This document shows positions 49,193 to 58,179 of a stretch of DNA of 64,000 bases, piece after piece. The DNA is from Micromonospora phaseoli (GTDB lineage: Bacteria; Actinomycetota; Actinomycetes; Mycobacteriales; Micromonosporaceae): the NCBI RefSeq assembly GCF_900109115.1, contig NZ_FNYV01000006.1, positions 335,566-399,565 of the forward strand, read 5' to 3'. The notes below the pieces were generated by a model that searched no databases, was not told the origin of the DNA, and saw only the letters and a list, made by a program, of their open reading frames with translations. The first letter of the stretch is position 1; each line of letters begins with the position of its first letter. A program made the position numbers and the translations under genes.

Positions 49193-50044
49193 TCAGGGCA
49201 GCCGGGTCTCCAGCACGCCGTCGACGATCCGGGTGGGCAGGATCTGCTGGTCGTTCGAGGACGGTCCGTGCACCACCTCGCCGCCGTTGAGACGGAACGC
49301 GCTGCCGTGCCACGGGCACACCACGCACGCGTGACCGTCGATCTCGCGTACCTCGCCCTCGCCGAGCGGGCCGCTCTGGTGCGGGCAGCGCTCCAGCATG
49401 ACGGTGACCTCGTCACCGTGCCGGTAGAGGATCAGCGAGACCTCGTCCACCTCGCGGGTGACCAACTCCCGCTGCGGCAGCGCGGCCAGCTCGGCGAGCG
49501 AATGCCAACCGTCGCTGATCAGGTGCAGGTCGGAGACGCTCATGTTGACCTGGGCGCCCTGCTTGTACGCCAGGTGCCCACCGAGGTACGCGCCGGCACC
49601 GACGGCGCCGAGCCCGAGCCAGCCCAAGGCACGGCCGAGACCGTGCCGGCCGGACAGCCGCGCGGCCAGTGAGCCGCCGTACAGCGCCAACCCGACCGTG
49701 TTGGACGCGGCATGCACCAGGCCGACCCGGCGCTGGTCACGGGCGAGCGCCGCCCAGTCGTTGAGCCCGGCGACCGCCGCCGGCACCGCGCTCAGTGTGC
49801 CGAGGGCGGTAAGCGTGGTGGCGGCCCTGCGCTGACCGGGCATCAGGTCGAGCACGGCCGCGCTCATCCAGGCACCGACCGGCACCTGCACCATCGCCGG
49901 GTGCAGCGGGTGGCCCAACCAGACCCCGTGCAGCAGGTCCCGGACCCGCTGCCCACGGAGGGTGCCCTGCACGGCACGCTGCAACCGGTCGCCGAACCGG
50001 TCCAGGCCGGAGGCTTGCTCGATCTTCGTCAGGAACGCTCGCAC
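49193..50044 (-). CDS. Rieske 2Fe-2S / DUF2231 fusion protein
   Basis: A 283-residue fusion. Residues 35-165 are a DUF2231-type four-helix membrane domain (LLHGVWLGHPLHPAMVQVPVGAW). Residues 180-283 are a Rieske domain with cluster ligands in RCPHQSGPLGEG and CPWHGSAF (Cys-x-His and Cys-x2-His). The spacing between the two ligand pairs is 20 residues, a little long but acceptable. Electron transfer at the membrane is likely; the partner oxidase is not in the window. Starts at GTG 50042-50044. Confidence 0.9.
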   Translation of the reverse strand: MRAFLTKIEQASGLDRFGDRLQRAVQGTLRGQRVRDLLHGVWLGHPLHPAMVQVPVGAWMSAAVLDLMPGQRRAATTLTALGTLSAVPAAVAGLNDWAALARDQRRVGLVHAASNTVGLALYGGSLAARLSGRHGLGRALGWLGLGAVGAGAYLGGHLAYKQGAQVNMSVSDLHLISDGWHSLAELAALPQRELVTREVDEVSLILYRHGDEVTVMLERCPHQSGPLGEGEVREIDGHACVVCPWHGSAFRLNGGEVVHGPSSNDQQILPTRIVDGVLETRLP

Positions 50045-50130
50045 GCTTACCGACTTCCCGCCGTACGCGGACGCAAACCGGTCGTCGGGGACGAATAGCC
50101 AGCCGGGCCTCGGCAGGGCATCCTGATGCG

Positions 50131-50895
50131 ATGGCGGTACGGGTGGCCCGTGACGGGCCGGTGACTACGGTGATCCTGGACCGGCCGGCGGTGCGTAACG
50201 CGGTCGACGGGCCGACCGCGCGCGCCCTGGCCGACGCGTTCCGGGCCTTCGACGCCGACCCGGATGCGGCCGTGGCGGTGCTCTGGGGGGCCGGCGGCAC
50301 GTTCTGCGCCGGTGCCGACCTGAAGTCGATCGGCACGCCCAGCGGCAACCGGGTGGAGGCCGACGGGGACGGCCCGATGGGCCCGACCCGGATGGTCCTC
50401 GGCAAGCCGGTGATCGCCGCGATCTCCGGGTACGCGGTGGCCGGCGGGTTGGAGCTGGCGATCTGGTGCGACCTGCGGGTCGCGGAGTCCGACGCGGTGC
50501 TCGGGGTGTTCTGCCGGCGCTGGGGGGTGCCGCTGATCGACGGCGGGACGGTCCGGCTGCCCCGGCTGATCGGCGAGAGCCGGGCGATGGACCTGATCCT
50601 GACCGGGCGGGCCGTGCCGGCCGAGGAGGCGTACGCCATGGGGTTGGTCAACCGGCTGGTCGGCCCGGGTGAGGCACGGGCGGCGGCCGAGCAGTTGGCC
50701 GCCGAGATCGCCCGCCACCCGCAGACCTGCCTGCGCAACGACCGTGCCGCGGTCCTGGCCGCCGCCACCCAACCCGAGCCCGACGCCCTGGCCACCGAGC
50801 TCGCCTACGGCCTGCACTCCCTCGCCACCGACGCTGCGGCCGGCGCCGCCCGCTTCACCGCCGGCGCCGGCCGCCACGGCCTCCCCACCCCCTGA
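50131..50895 (+). CDS. Enoyl-CoA hydratase/isomerase family protein
   Basis: A 254-residue crotonase. RPAVRNAVDG is the N-terminal motif, GTFCAGADLKSI the first oxyanion-hole region and GYAVAGGLELAIWCDLRVA the second with Gly-Gly. At the catalytic Glu positions the sequence has LELAI and WGVPLIDGGTVRLPR, where the second Glu is replaced by Asp-Gly, as in several isomerase or hydrolase subgroups, so hydratase activity is not certain. Divergent from the Rieske gene, with an 86-bp gap. Convergent with the GH87 gene. Confidence 0.9.
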   Translation: MAVRVARDGPVTTVILDRPAVRNAVDGPTARALADAFRAFDADPDAAVAVLWGAGGTFCAGADLKSIGTPSGNRVEADGDGPMGPTRMVLGKPVIAAISGYAVAGGLELAIWCDLRVAESDAVLGVFCRRWGVPLIDGGTVRLPRLIGESRAMDLILTGRAVPAEEAYAMGLVNRLVGPGEARAAAEQLAAEIARHPQTCLRNDRAAVLAAATQPEPDALATELAYGLHSLATDAAAGAARFTAGAGRHGLPTP

Positions 50896-50915
50896 CCCGC
50901 CCCACCCCTCTCCCG

Positions 50916-50985
50916 CGATCATGCAGTTGTGGCACCGGAAACAACCCTTTCGCGGTTTTTGCGAGGCGCCACAACTGCATGATCG
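50916..50985. terminator. Perfect 18-bp inverted repeat with 34-nt loop (REP-like or bidirectional terminator)
   Basis: CGATCATGCAGTTGTGGC (50916-50933) and its exact reverse complement (50968-50985) enclose a 34-nt loop, which contains two oligo-A/T words. It lies between the convergent enoyl-CoA hydratase and GH87 genes. The stem is long and perfect. C-rich sequence precedes it and a G-rich tract follows. It looks like a dispersed palindromic element that serves both genes as a terminator. Confidence 0.75.
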
Positions 50986-50992
50986 GCGCAAC

Positions 50993-51030
50993 GGGAGGGG
51001 GTGGGGGGTGGGAGGGGGGTGGGGGTGGGG
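50993..51030. other. G-run tract with quadruplex potential
   Basis: Runs of three to six G separated by single A or T (GGGAGGGGGTGGGGGGTGGG and on) cover 38 bp on the plus strand directly downstream of the GH87 stop codon. More than four G-runs with one-base loops are the classical intramolecular quadruplex pattern. In the GH87 transcript this is a C-rich 3' end. Confidence 0.7.
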
Positions 51031-54000
51031 TTAGTTGCGGGTGATGGTGAAGGTTGAGGTGGTGTTGCGGATGTCCTGCCAGTTGTTGCTCAGGCGGAGG
51101 TTGTTGAAGGTGACGGAGCCGACGGCCGGGCCCTGGCCTGGCTCGGGTAGCTCGTTGGCCCAGATGCCGAAGCCCGACTTGGCGTCGAAGGCGTCACCAC
51201 TGCGCTGTGCGCCGGAGATCGACACGTTGGTGAAGACCGTGTCGGTGATCGGGTTCTCCGGCTGAGCGCCGGTGTACTTGGTCTGGAACATGATGCCCGA
51301 GTAGGTCGGGTCCACGATGTCCACGTCGGTGACGCGGATCCCGCGGAACTCCTTCGACGCGGAGAACACCCAGATCGCCGGGAAGGTCTGCGCGCCCCAG
51401 AAATGACCACCGGCCCGGATCAGCGAGATGTTCTCGAAACGGGTCGGTGGGCTGGCCCCGAACCCGATGAACGGGTATCCGAAGTCCAGCGAGCTGATCG
51501 TGATGCCGGAGTACGTCAGCATGTCCGCGATGTAGAGGTTGCGGAACACGTTGTCGTAGCCGCCGTACACCGCGACCCCGGCCGCCCGCCAGGTCAGCGT
51601 GGCGGTCAGGTTCTCGAACACGTTGCCGTGGTTGCCGGTGGACGCGCCCTGGTCGGTGGCGGAGAAGAGCGCGAACGCGTCGTCACCGTTGGAGCGGCCC
51701 TCCGAGTTGCTGACCAGGTTGTTCGTGCTGCCGTTGGTCAGGTTCACCGCGTCGGCGAAGGTGTTCCGGAACCGGCTGTTTGTGATCTTCAAACCGCTGA
51801 CGCTGACACCCCAGTACGCGCACACCGTGTGCTCGACCCAGACGTTGTCCAGGGTCAGGTTGTCGACGTCCTTCAACTCGCCCCAGACCTTGCCCGGCCC
51901 GTCCTGGCGGACGGTGTAGTTGCCGAAGAAGGCCAGGTGTTCGAAGGACGACCCGCTGGCGCTGGGCTCCACCCGGAAGCCGGCGTCGGTGTTCTGCTGC
52001 GACGCCGGCGTGGAGAACCGGGTGAACCACATGCCCGCGCCGACCACCTTGACCGCCTTGCCGTACACCTGGAACTTTTGCGCCGTCTCGTAACTGCCCG
52101 CAGGCAGGTAGACGCCGACCAGGTTGCCGGTGGTGTCCATCCGGACCGCGTCCAGGGCGCTCTGCACGTCGGCATGGCTGAACCCGTTGGGCACCCGGTA
52201 CCGGGCCGGATCCGGGTTCTCCCGGGGCGTCACCTGCTCCAGGTTGATGAAGTCGATGGCGTACGTGGTGGTGTTCGCCGGGTCCTTCTGCAACCGGATC
52301 CGGCTGCCGGCCGGGATGGTCGAGTTGAGCAGTACGTTCGCCTCGTCGTAGAGATGCCGGGGTGGCCCGGCGCTCGGCGAGTCGCTCGGGCTGGCCTCCG
52401 CGCCGTACAGCCAGATGTGCTTCGAGGTGAGGCTGATCGGCTTGTGCAGCACCCCGTTGACGTAGACGTTCAACGTCGAGTTGATTCCGCCACCGTTCGG
52501 GGCGTCCGGGATGGAGAAGCGGGTGACCAGGGCGTTGGCGGGCGCCTTGGTGGTCCACTCGACGTACGCGCCGGTGGTGTTGAGGGTCACCGCCCGCCGG
52601 CCGGACGCCTCACCGGCCAGGTCGCCGATGGTCCGGTTCGGCCCGACCACCTGCGCGCCACCGCCGACCGAGCCCTCCTCGGCCTCGTACATGTCGTACG
52701 ACAGGTTGGCGCCGCGGCCCACGAACAGCGGTCGCTCGCTGGTGTTGTTGGCCCGCTTCACCGGCAGTTCGTTGGCGTCGGCGGCGAGCACCACCCGGAC
52801 CGTGTACCGACCGTTCGCCGCCGTCCAGGTGCCGAGGTTGACCGGGCCCACGGTGGCACCGGCACCGATGGTTCCGGTGTACGAGCCGGTGAGCGTGCGT
52901 ACCGCCGTGCCGGAGTCGTTGAGCACGGTCAGCGTGACGCCGTGCTCGCCGCCCGCCGAGGCGATCGCGCCCTGGTTACGCAGCGTCACCGAGAAGTTGA
53001 CGGTGGCGCCTGCGCTCGGCGTGCCGGGCGACCAGGTGACCGCCGAGGCGACCAGGTCCGAGCTGGCCACCGGGCTGACCACCAACGCGCTGGCGCTGGT
53101 CCGACCGTTGTTCGACTCGTCCTGCTCGATGATCGTGTTCGCCGGGTCGACCACGGCGCTGAGCTGGTAGCTTCCGGCGTCCCGGGCGCTGATCGTGGCC
53201 GAGACGGTGCTCGACGCGCCGGCGGCCAGAGCCCCGACGGCCGCCTGGCCCACCTTCGTCCCGTCGAGGGCGAAGTCGACCGTGGTCGCGCCGGAGCCCT
53301 GCGTGCCCGCGTTGCGCACGGTGGCGGAGAGGGTGATCTGGTCGGTCTCCACCGGCGCGGTGGGCGCGAAGGTCACGTTGGTCACGGTGAGGTCCGGGTT
53401 CGGCGCCGGGGTGCCGATCACCTGAAGTTCCGCGACCTGCCCGTTGGTCGACCCGGTGTTGGCGGTGAACTGGAGTCGGACGTCGGCGGACGTCGCCGAC
53501 ACCGGAATGGTCACCGTGTTGCTGCCGGCCGGGCTGAACGAGTAGTTCGCCGAGCCGACCAGGGTGCTGAAGCCGGAGCCGGACTGCTCCCGGCCGAGCA
53601 CCGAGATGGTCTGGGTACGCGGACCCCAGGCCGGATCCGGGTTGAGCTTCACCACGATCGCGCTGATGCTCGCGTTCGCGCCGAGCGCGACGGTCAGCGT
53701 GCTCGGGTACGCCCCCGGTGCACCCTCCCAGTAGGTGCTGACATCGTCGTCCACGGCGTTGGCCGCCGCGAAGACGTGCACCATCGAGGAGGCGGTGGCC
53801 GGCTTGCCGGCGGCCAGGTTCGTGCCGCCCGGGGTGCTGCCCACCCGGGTCACCGTGTTGCTGTTGCCCGAGGCGTTGCCGGCCGCGTCCCTCGCCCGCA
53901 CGAAGTAGGACACCGTGGCACTGGCCGGCTGCGTGTCGGTGTACGTCGACGTCGTCCCCGACACGCTGGCCCGCAACGAACCATTCGCGTACACCTCGTA

Positions 54001-55035
54001 GCCGGTCACCGCGACGTTGTCCGTCGACGCCGACCAGGTCAACCGGATCTGTCCACTGCCCGGCTCGGTGAACGCCAGGCTTGTCGGCGCGGTCGGCGCC
54101 TGGGTGTCGCCGCTGGCTGCGCCGTACACCTCCAGTTCGGCGAGCTGGCCGGCCGGCCAGGCGGTGTTCGCGGTGATCAGCAACCGGACGTGCCGGGTGG
54201 CGGCCGAGCCGACGGTGACGGTCACCGTGTTGTTGGCCGTCGGGTTGAACGCGTACCCGGCGGAGGCGACCAGGGTGCTGAAGGTCGATCCGTTGGTGCT
54301 GCCCTGCACGGTCAGCGTCTGGGTACGCGCACCCCAGCCGCCGGGCAGCTTCAGCACCAGCCGCTCGACGGTGACCGTGGCACCGAGGTCCACCTGGATC
54401 CACTGCGGGAAGGCGTTGTTGGCGCTCTCCCAGTAGCTGCCCTGGTTGCCGTCGTTGGCGTTGCCGGGCCCGTAGACGTCGGACTGGCCGCTGGCCGACA
54501 TGCTCCGGCCGGCCGCCAGGTTGGTCGACGAGCTGGCCGCGCCGTACACCTCCAGCTCGGACAGCTGGGCGGCCGGCCAACCGGTGTTCGCGGTGATGGC
54601 GATGCGGACGTAGCGGGTGGTGGTGGCCGGGAAGTCGAGGGTGACGGCGTTGCCGGGGGGGCTGAAGGCGCGTCCCGCCGAGCCGACGATGGTGCTGAAG
54701 CTGGTGCCGTTCGTGCTGCCCTGCACCGACAGCGTCTGGGTACGGGCCTCCCAGCCGGCCGGCAACTTCAGCTTGACCTGATCGATCGACTGGCCGGAGC
54801 CCAGGTCGACCTGGACCCACTGCGGGAGGGCACCGCTGCTCTCCCAGTACGTGCCGGCGTTGCCGTCGGTGACGTTGCCGGCGGCGTACGAGCCGTTGGT
54901 GCTGCTGGCGGTGGCGGTGCGGCCGGCCGCGAGGTTGGGGCCGCCGGCCGCGACGGCCGGGGGTGCGGGCGCTGCGGTGAGGGCGAGGCCGACCACAGCG
55001 AGCACGGCGGTCAACCGGGTACGGAATCTGGACAT
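51031..55035 (-). CDS. Secreted alpha-1,3-glucanase, GH87, large multidomain form
   Basis: A 1334-residue exported enzyme predicted to cut alpha-1,3-glucan (mutan, fungal wall glucan). After a signal peptide to residue 30 come two F5/8 type C (CBM32-like) domains (about 34-310), a fibronectin type III domain (about 320-400), a third F5/8 C domain (410-540), two CARDB-like domains (550-760) and an extended beta-sandwich (YDMYEAEEGSVG). The C-terminal GH87 beta-helix starts near RVPNGFSHADVQSALD. Predicted catalytic acids lie in TFADAVNLTNG and SNGDDAFALFS, matching the Asp and Asp-Asp pairs known for GH87. ATG 55035 was chosen at the signal peptide. Follows the second GH87 gene by 102 bp. Confidence 0.88.
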   Translation of the reverse strand: MSRFRTRLTAVLAVVGLALTAAPAPPAVAAGGPNLAAGRTATASSTNGSYAAGNVTDGNAGTYWESSGALPQWVQVDLGSGQSIDQVKLKLPAGWEARTQTLSVQGSTNGTSFSTIVGSAGRAFSPPGNAVTLDFPATTTRYVRIAITANTGWPAAQLSELEVYGAASSSTNLAAGRSMSASGQSDVYGPGNANDGNQGSYWESANNAFPQWIQVDLGATVTVERLVLKLPGGWGARTQTLTVQGSTNGSTFSTLVASAGYAFNPTANNTVTVTVGSAATRHVRLLITANTAWPAGQLAELEVYGAASGDTQAPTAPTSLAFTEPGSGQIRLTWSASTDNVAVTGYEVYANGSLRASVSGTTSTYTDTQPASATVSYFVRARDAAGNASGNSNTVTRVGSTPGGTNLAAGKPATASSMVHVFAAANAVDDDVSTYWEGAPGAYPSTLTVALGANASISAIVVKLNPDPAWGPRTQTISVLGREQSGSGFSTLVGSANYSFSPAGSNTVTIPVSATSADVRLQFTANTGSTNGQVAELQVIGTPAPNPDLTVTNVTFAPTAPVETDQITLSATVRNAGTQGSGATTVDFALDGTKVGQAAVGALAAGASSTVSATISARDAGSYQLSAVVDPANTIIEQDESNNGRTSASALVVSPVASSDLVASAVTWSPGTPSAGATVNFSVTLRNQGAIASAGGEHGVTLTVLNDSGTAVRTLTGSYTGTIGAGATVGPVNLGTWTAANGRYTVRVVLAADANELPVKRANNTSERPLFVGRGANLSYDMYEAEEGSVGGGAQVVGPNRTIGDLAGEASGRRAVTLNTTGAYVEWTTKAPANALVTRFSIPDAPNGGGINSTLNVYVNGVLHKPISLTSKHIWLYGAEASPSDSPSAGPPRHLYDEANVLLNSTIPAGSRIRLQKDPANTTTYAIDFINLEQVTPRENPDPARYRVPNGFSHADVQSALDAVRMDTTGNLVGVYLPAGSYETAQKFQVYGKAVKVVGAGMWFTRFSTPASQQNTDAGFRVEPSASGSSFEHLAFFGNYTVRQDGPGKVWGELKDVDNLTLDNVWVEHTVCAYWGVSVSGLKITNSRFRNTFADAVNLTNGSTNNLVSNSEGRSNGDDAFALFSATDQGASTGNHGNVFENLTATLTWRAAGVAVYGGYDNVFRNLYIADMLTYSGITISSLDFGYPFIGFGASPPTRFENISLIRAGGHFWGAQTFPAIWVFSASKEFRGIRVTDVDIVDPTYSGIMFQTKYTGAQPENPITDTVFTNVSISGAQRSGDAFDAKSGFGIWANELPEPGQGPAVGSVTFNNLRLSNNWQDIRNTTSTFTITRN

Positions 55036-55137
55036 GGGGAATCGACACCTTCTTCCGGGACGTGGAGAGGCGTTGCGGGGGTGGCGCTTCTTGCGACATG
55101 GGTGGGCCCCGTTTCGGCGTACGGGCCCACCCACGGA

Positions 55138-58002
55138 TCAGGTGGGGTGGATCTCGAATTCGGCCAGCTGAGCCGCTGACCAGCCGGTGTTGCCGGTGAC
55201 GTTGAGTCGCAGGAACCGGCGCTCGCCGGCCGGCAGGTCGATGGAGACGGTGTTACCGGTGGCCGGGTCGAAGGTGCGTCCCGCCGAGCCGGCCAGGGTG
55301 GTCCAGGAGTTGCCGTCGGTGGAGCCGAGCACCGACAGCGTCTGGGTGCGGGTCTGCCAGGCCGACGACGGTGGCAGCCTCAGCACCACCCGACCTACCT
55401 GCCGGGCGACGCCCAGGTCGACGGTGAGGGTCTGTGGGAAGGCGTTGTTGGCGCTCTCCCAGTAGGTGTTCGCGTTGCCGTCCACCGCGTTGCCGGCCAG
55501 GTACACGTCGGTGTGACTGGAGGCGACCGCCGGCCGGCCGAGCGCCAGGTTCCCCGTCGGCGGCGGGGTGGTGGGCGGTGGGGTGGTCGGCGGTGGGGTG
55601 CTGCCGCCGCCGTACACCTCGAACTCGGAGATCTGGGCCGCGGGCCAGCCGGTGTTCCCGGTGATGCTCAGCCGGAGGAACCGGCGCTCACCGGCCGGCA
55701 GGTTGATCGACACGCTGTTGCCGGTGGCCGGGTTGAAGGTGCGCCCCGCCGAGCCGGCCAGGGTGGTCCAGGAGTTGCCGTCGGTGGAGCCGAGCACCGA
55801 CAGCATCTGGGTCCGCGTCTCCCAGCCGGCAGGCAGTTTCAGCACCGCCCGGTCGACGGAGCGGGCGCTGCCCAGGTCGACGGTGAGGGTCTGCGGGAAG
55901 GCGCTGTTGACACTCTCCCAGTAGGTGCCCGGGTTGCCGTCGACGGCATTCCCCGCGACATAGCTCTGGTTGTGGCTGGACGCGACGACCGGCCTGCCCT
56001 GCGCCAGGTTTCCACCTGCCGGCGGCGGGGTGGTGGGCGGTGGAGTGGTGGGCGGTGGAGTGGTCGGCGGCGGCGAACTGGGCGGAGGGCTGGTCGGGCC
56101 GCCACCCCACTGCGGCTCCGGCCAGGGGCCGCAGTACGGGTTGGCGGTGTACCAGCCGGAGTTTCCGGCCCCCTGGGTGATCTGGAAGCCGCTGCCCACA
56201 CAGTTGTGCATCGGGTTGGCCTGCGCGATGCCGGTGGCCCGCACGTTGGTGAAGGACACCTGGCTGGGCGCCTGCACCTGGAGGGCGTACGTGCCCGCGC
56301 CGTCGATGCGTACGTTGTTGAAGCTGATTCCGCTGGTGGTGCCCTCGATCCAGTGCAGCGCCGCGTAGGAGCTGTCCAGGATGTCGGTGTCGCTGACCAC
56401 GATGGACGCGCCCTGGATCGGCTCGTTGAGCGCGGAGAACCAGATCGCTCCGACGCCGAACCGCCAGTTGTAGTCGGAGTTGCCGTTGCGGATCAGCGTG
56501 TTGCGGGCGACGGTGATGGTGCCGGCGACGGTGGTCGGCCCGTTCACCCCGGTGTACCGGTTGGCCACGTGGATGCCGCCGCCGTTGGTGACCGAGTCGG
56601 CGGTCACGTTGTCGGTGATCCGGATGTCCCGCCCGCCGTAGGTGACCAGGTGGTTGGCGAGGACGGTCACCCCGATGGTGTTGTGGGTGAAGGAGTTGCC
56701 GACGTTCGGCACGGTGTCCGCCCACATGGCGAGGGCGTCGTCGCCGGTGTTGCGGACGAAGGTGTTGGTCACCGTGGAGTTGGTGACCCCCCAGTGGAAG
56801 TTCACCCCGTCCGCGGTCTGGTCCAGGATCCGGCTGTTGCGGATGGTGAAGTTGTTCATCGGGCCGTCCATCCAGGCACCGACCTTGGTGTGCTGCATCC
56901 AGACGTTGTCCACCACCGAGTCCGACATCGCCCCGCCGATGGCGTTGACCTGGTCGTCGTCGATCCGTTCCCGGATGTCGCCGATGATGGCGAAGTCGCG
57001 CAGCAGCACGTTGCGGCTGGGGCCGCCCGCCTCGTGCGGACGGATCTCACCCCGGTAGCCGCCACCGTTGACGTACTTGCCGTAGATGCCGGCGGCGCGC
57101 TTGCGGTCGGTGGGGTGCCGGCCGCCGAGCACCGAATACCAGGGGCCCGCGCCGCGCAGGGTCACCCCGTCGACGACCACGTGGTCCCAGAGGGTGAAGG
57201 AGCCCGGCGGGATCCACACCGCCCGGCCCTGGGCCCGGCCGGCGTCCACGGCGGCCTGGAACCGGGCGGTGGAGTCGGTGCCGCCGGTCGGGTCGGCACC
57301 GAAGTCGGTCACCACGTCGAGCACGTTCGCCGGCTTGGCGATCGGTGCGGCGACCAGCTCGAAGTCGGCCAGGTCGATGGTGAAGGTCGGCGACTGGGCG
57401 GTCGAGGAGACCTGGAGCCGGATCTTCGCGCCGGCCGGATAGGTGGTGCCGAACAGCGTCCGGGTCTCGTCGTAGAAGTGGTGCGGGTTGGTGTCGCCCG
57501 GGTTGTTGTTGAACGGGTAGCCGCCGTAGTACCAGCCGTACTTAGAGGTCACCGGAACCGCCTTGACCAGGGTGCCGTTCGCCCGCAGGTCGATGGTGGC
57601 GTCCCGGCCGGTGCCGGCGGCGTTGTCCGGGATGCTGTATCGGAAGGTGATCGCGTTCGCCGGCGCGGTGAGGGTGAACTCGACGTACTCCCCGACCGCG
57701 TCGAGGGTGATCGCCTCCCGGCCGCTGGCCTCCGACGGCAGCGTGCCGTACCGCCGGTCCGGGCCGATCCGGCTGCCGTTGTGCGCGGCGCTTTCGGCTT
57801 CGTGCTCGATGAACGCGACGGTGGCGCCCCGGCCGACGATGTCGAACGGTGAGAGTCCGGCGGCGCGCGCCGGGGTCGCGGTGGTGGTGAGGGTGACGAC
57901 CGAGATCGAGGCGGCGGCCAGCGCGGTGCCGGCGAGCGCGGCGAGCGCGGTACGGGTCCGATGTCTGGGCGGGTGGTGGTGCGGGGCGGTGTGGTCGGCC
58001 AT
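55138..58002 (-). CDS. Secreted alpha-1,3-glucanase, GH87, with C-terminal CBM32-like tandem
   Basis: A 954-residue exported GH87 enzyme with the reverse domain order of its neighbour. Signal peptide to about residue 48, a beta-sandwich domain (FIEHEAESAAHNGSRIGP), then the parallel beta-helix from about residue 255. Catalytic acids are in DQTADGVNFHWG and NTGDDALAMWA, the GH87 pattern. Two F5/8 type C domains follow, each preceded by a Pro-Thr-rich PPTTPPP linker, giving flexible substrate binding. ATG 58002 starts at the His-rich, basic signal peptide. It probably shares a transcript with the GH13 gene upstream. Confidence 0.88.
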   Translation of the reverse strand: MADHTAPHHHPPRHRTRTALAALAGTALAAASISVVTLTTTATPARAAGLSPFDIVGRGATVAFIEHEAESAAHNGSRIGPDRRYGTLPSEASGREAITLDAVGEYVEFTLTAPANAITFRYSIPDNAAGTGRDATIDLRANGTLVKAVPVTSKYGWYYGGYPFNNNPGDTNPHHFYDETRTLFGTTYPAGAKIRLQVSSTAQSPTFTIDLADFELVAAPIAKPANVLDVVTDFGADPTGGTDSTARFQAAVDAGRAQGRAVWIPPGSFTLWDHVVVDGVTLRGAGPWYSVLGGRHPTDRKRAAGIYGKYVNGGGYRGEIRPHEAGGPSRNVLLRDFAIIGDIRERIDDDQVNAIGGAMSDSVVDNVWMQHTKVGAWMDGPMNNFTIRNSRILDQTADGVNFHWGVTNSTVTNTFVRNTGDDALAMWADTVPNVGNSFTHNTIGVTVLANHLVTYGGRDIRITDNVTADSVTNGGGIHVANRYTGVNGPTTVAGTITVARNTLIRNGNSDYNWRFGVGAIWFSALNEPIQGASIVVSDTDILDSSYAALHWIEGTTSGISFNNVRIDGAGTYALQVQAPSQVSFTNVRATGIAQANPMHNCVGSGFQITQGAGNSGWYTANPYCGPWPEPQWGGGPTSPPPSSPPPTTPPPTTPPPTTPPPAGGNLAQGRPVVASSHNQSYVAGNAVDGNPGTYWESVNSAFPQTLTVDLGSARSVDRAVLKLPAGWETRTQMLSVLGSTDGNSWTTLAGSAGRTFNPATGNSVSINLPAGERRFLRLSITGNTGWPAAQISEFEVYGGGSTPPPTTPPPTTPPPTGNLALGRPAVASSHTDVYLAGNAVDGNANTYWESANNAFPQTLTVDLGVARQVGRVVLRLPPSSAWQTRTQTLSVLGSTDGNSWTTLAGSAGRTFDPATGNTVSIDLPAGERRFLRLNVTGNTGWSAAQLAEFEIHPT

Positions 58003-58179
58003 GAGCAGGCTCTCCCTATTCCTCAAGGTGGCCAGGTCCCCCGTGGATGCGGCTTGCCGGTTGTGCGGATACCTCCTCGTGCGGTGCGGGCTGGCGGGGT
58101 GGTCGACGGCCGGCGGCCCGACGGCGCCGCCGGCCGGGCGACGCCGGTGGCGGGACGGGACCACCGGCGTCGCGCGGGG

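Noticed and set aside
50881..51030. CRISPR-like repeat structure around the long palindrome
   Set aside because: Only one inverted pair exists, with no array of direct repeats and spacers and no cas genes in the window.
51403..55179. A 1258-residue plus-strand frame opposite the large GH87 gene
   Set aside because: Low-complexity Arg/Val/Gly/His translation without domains; it is the antisense shadow of a GC-rich gene.
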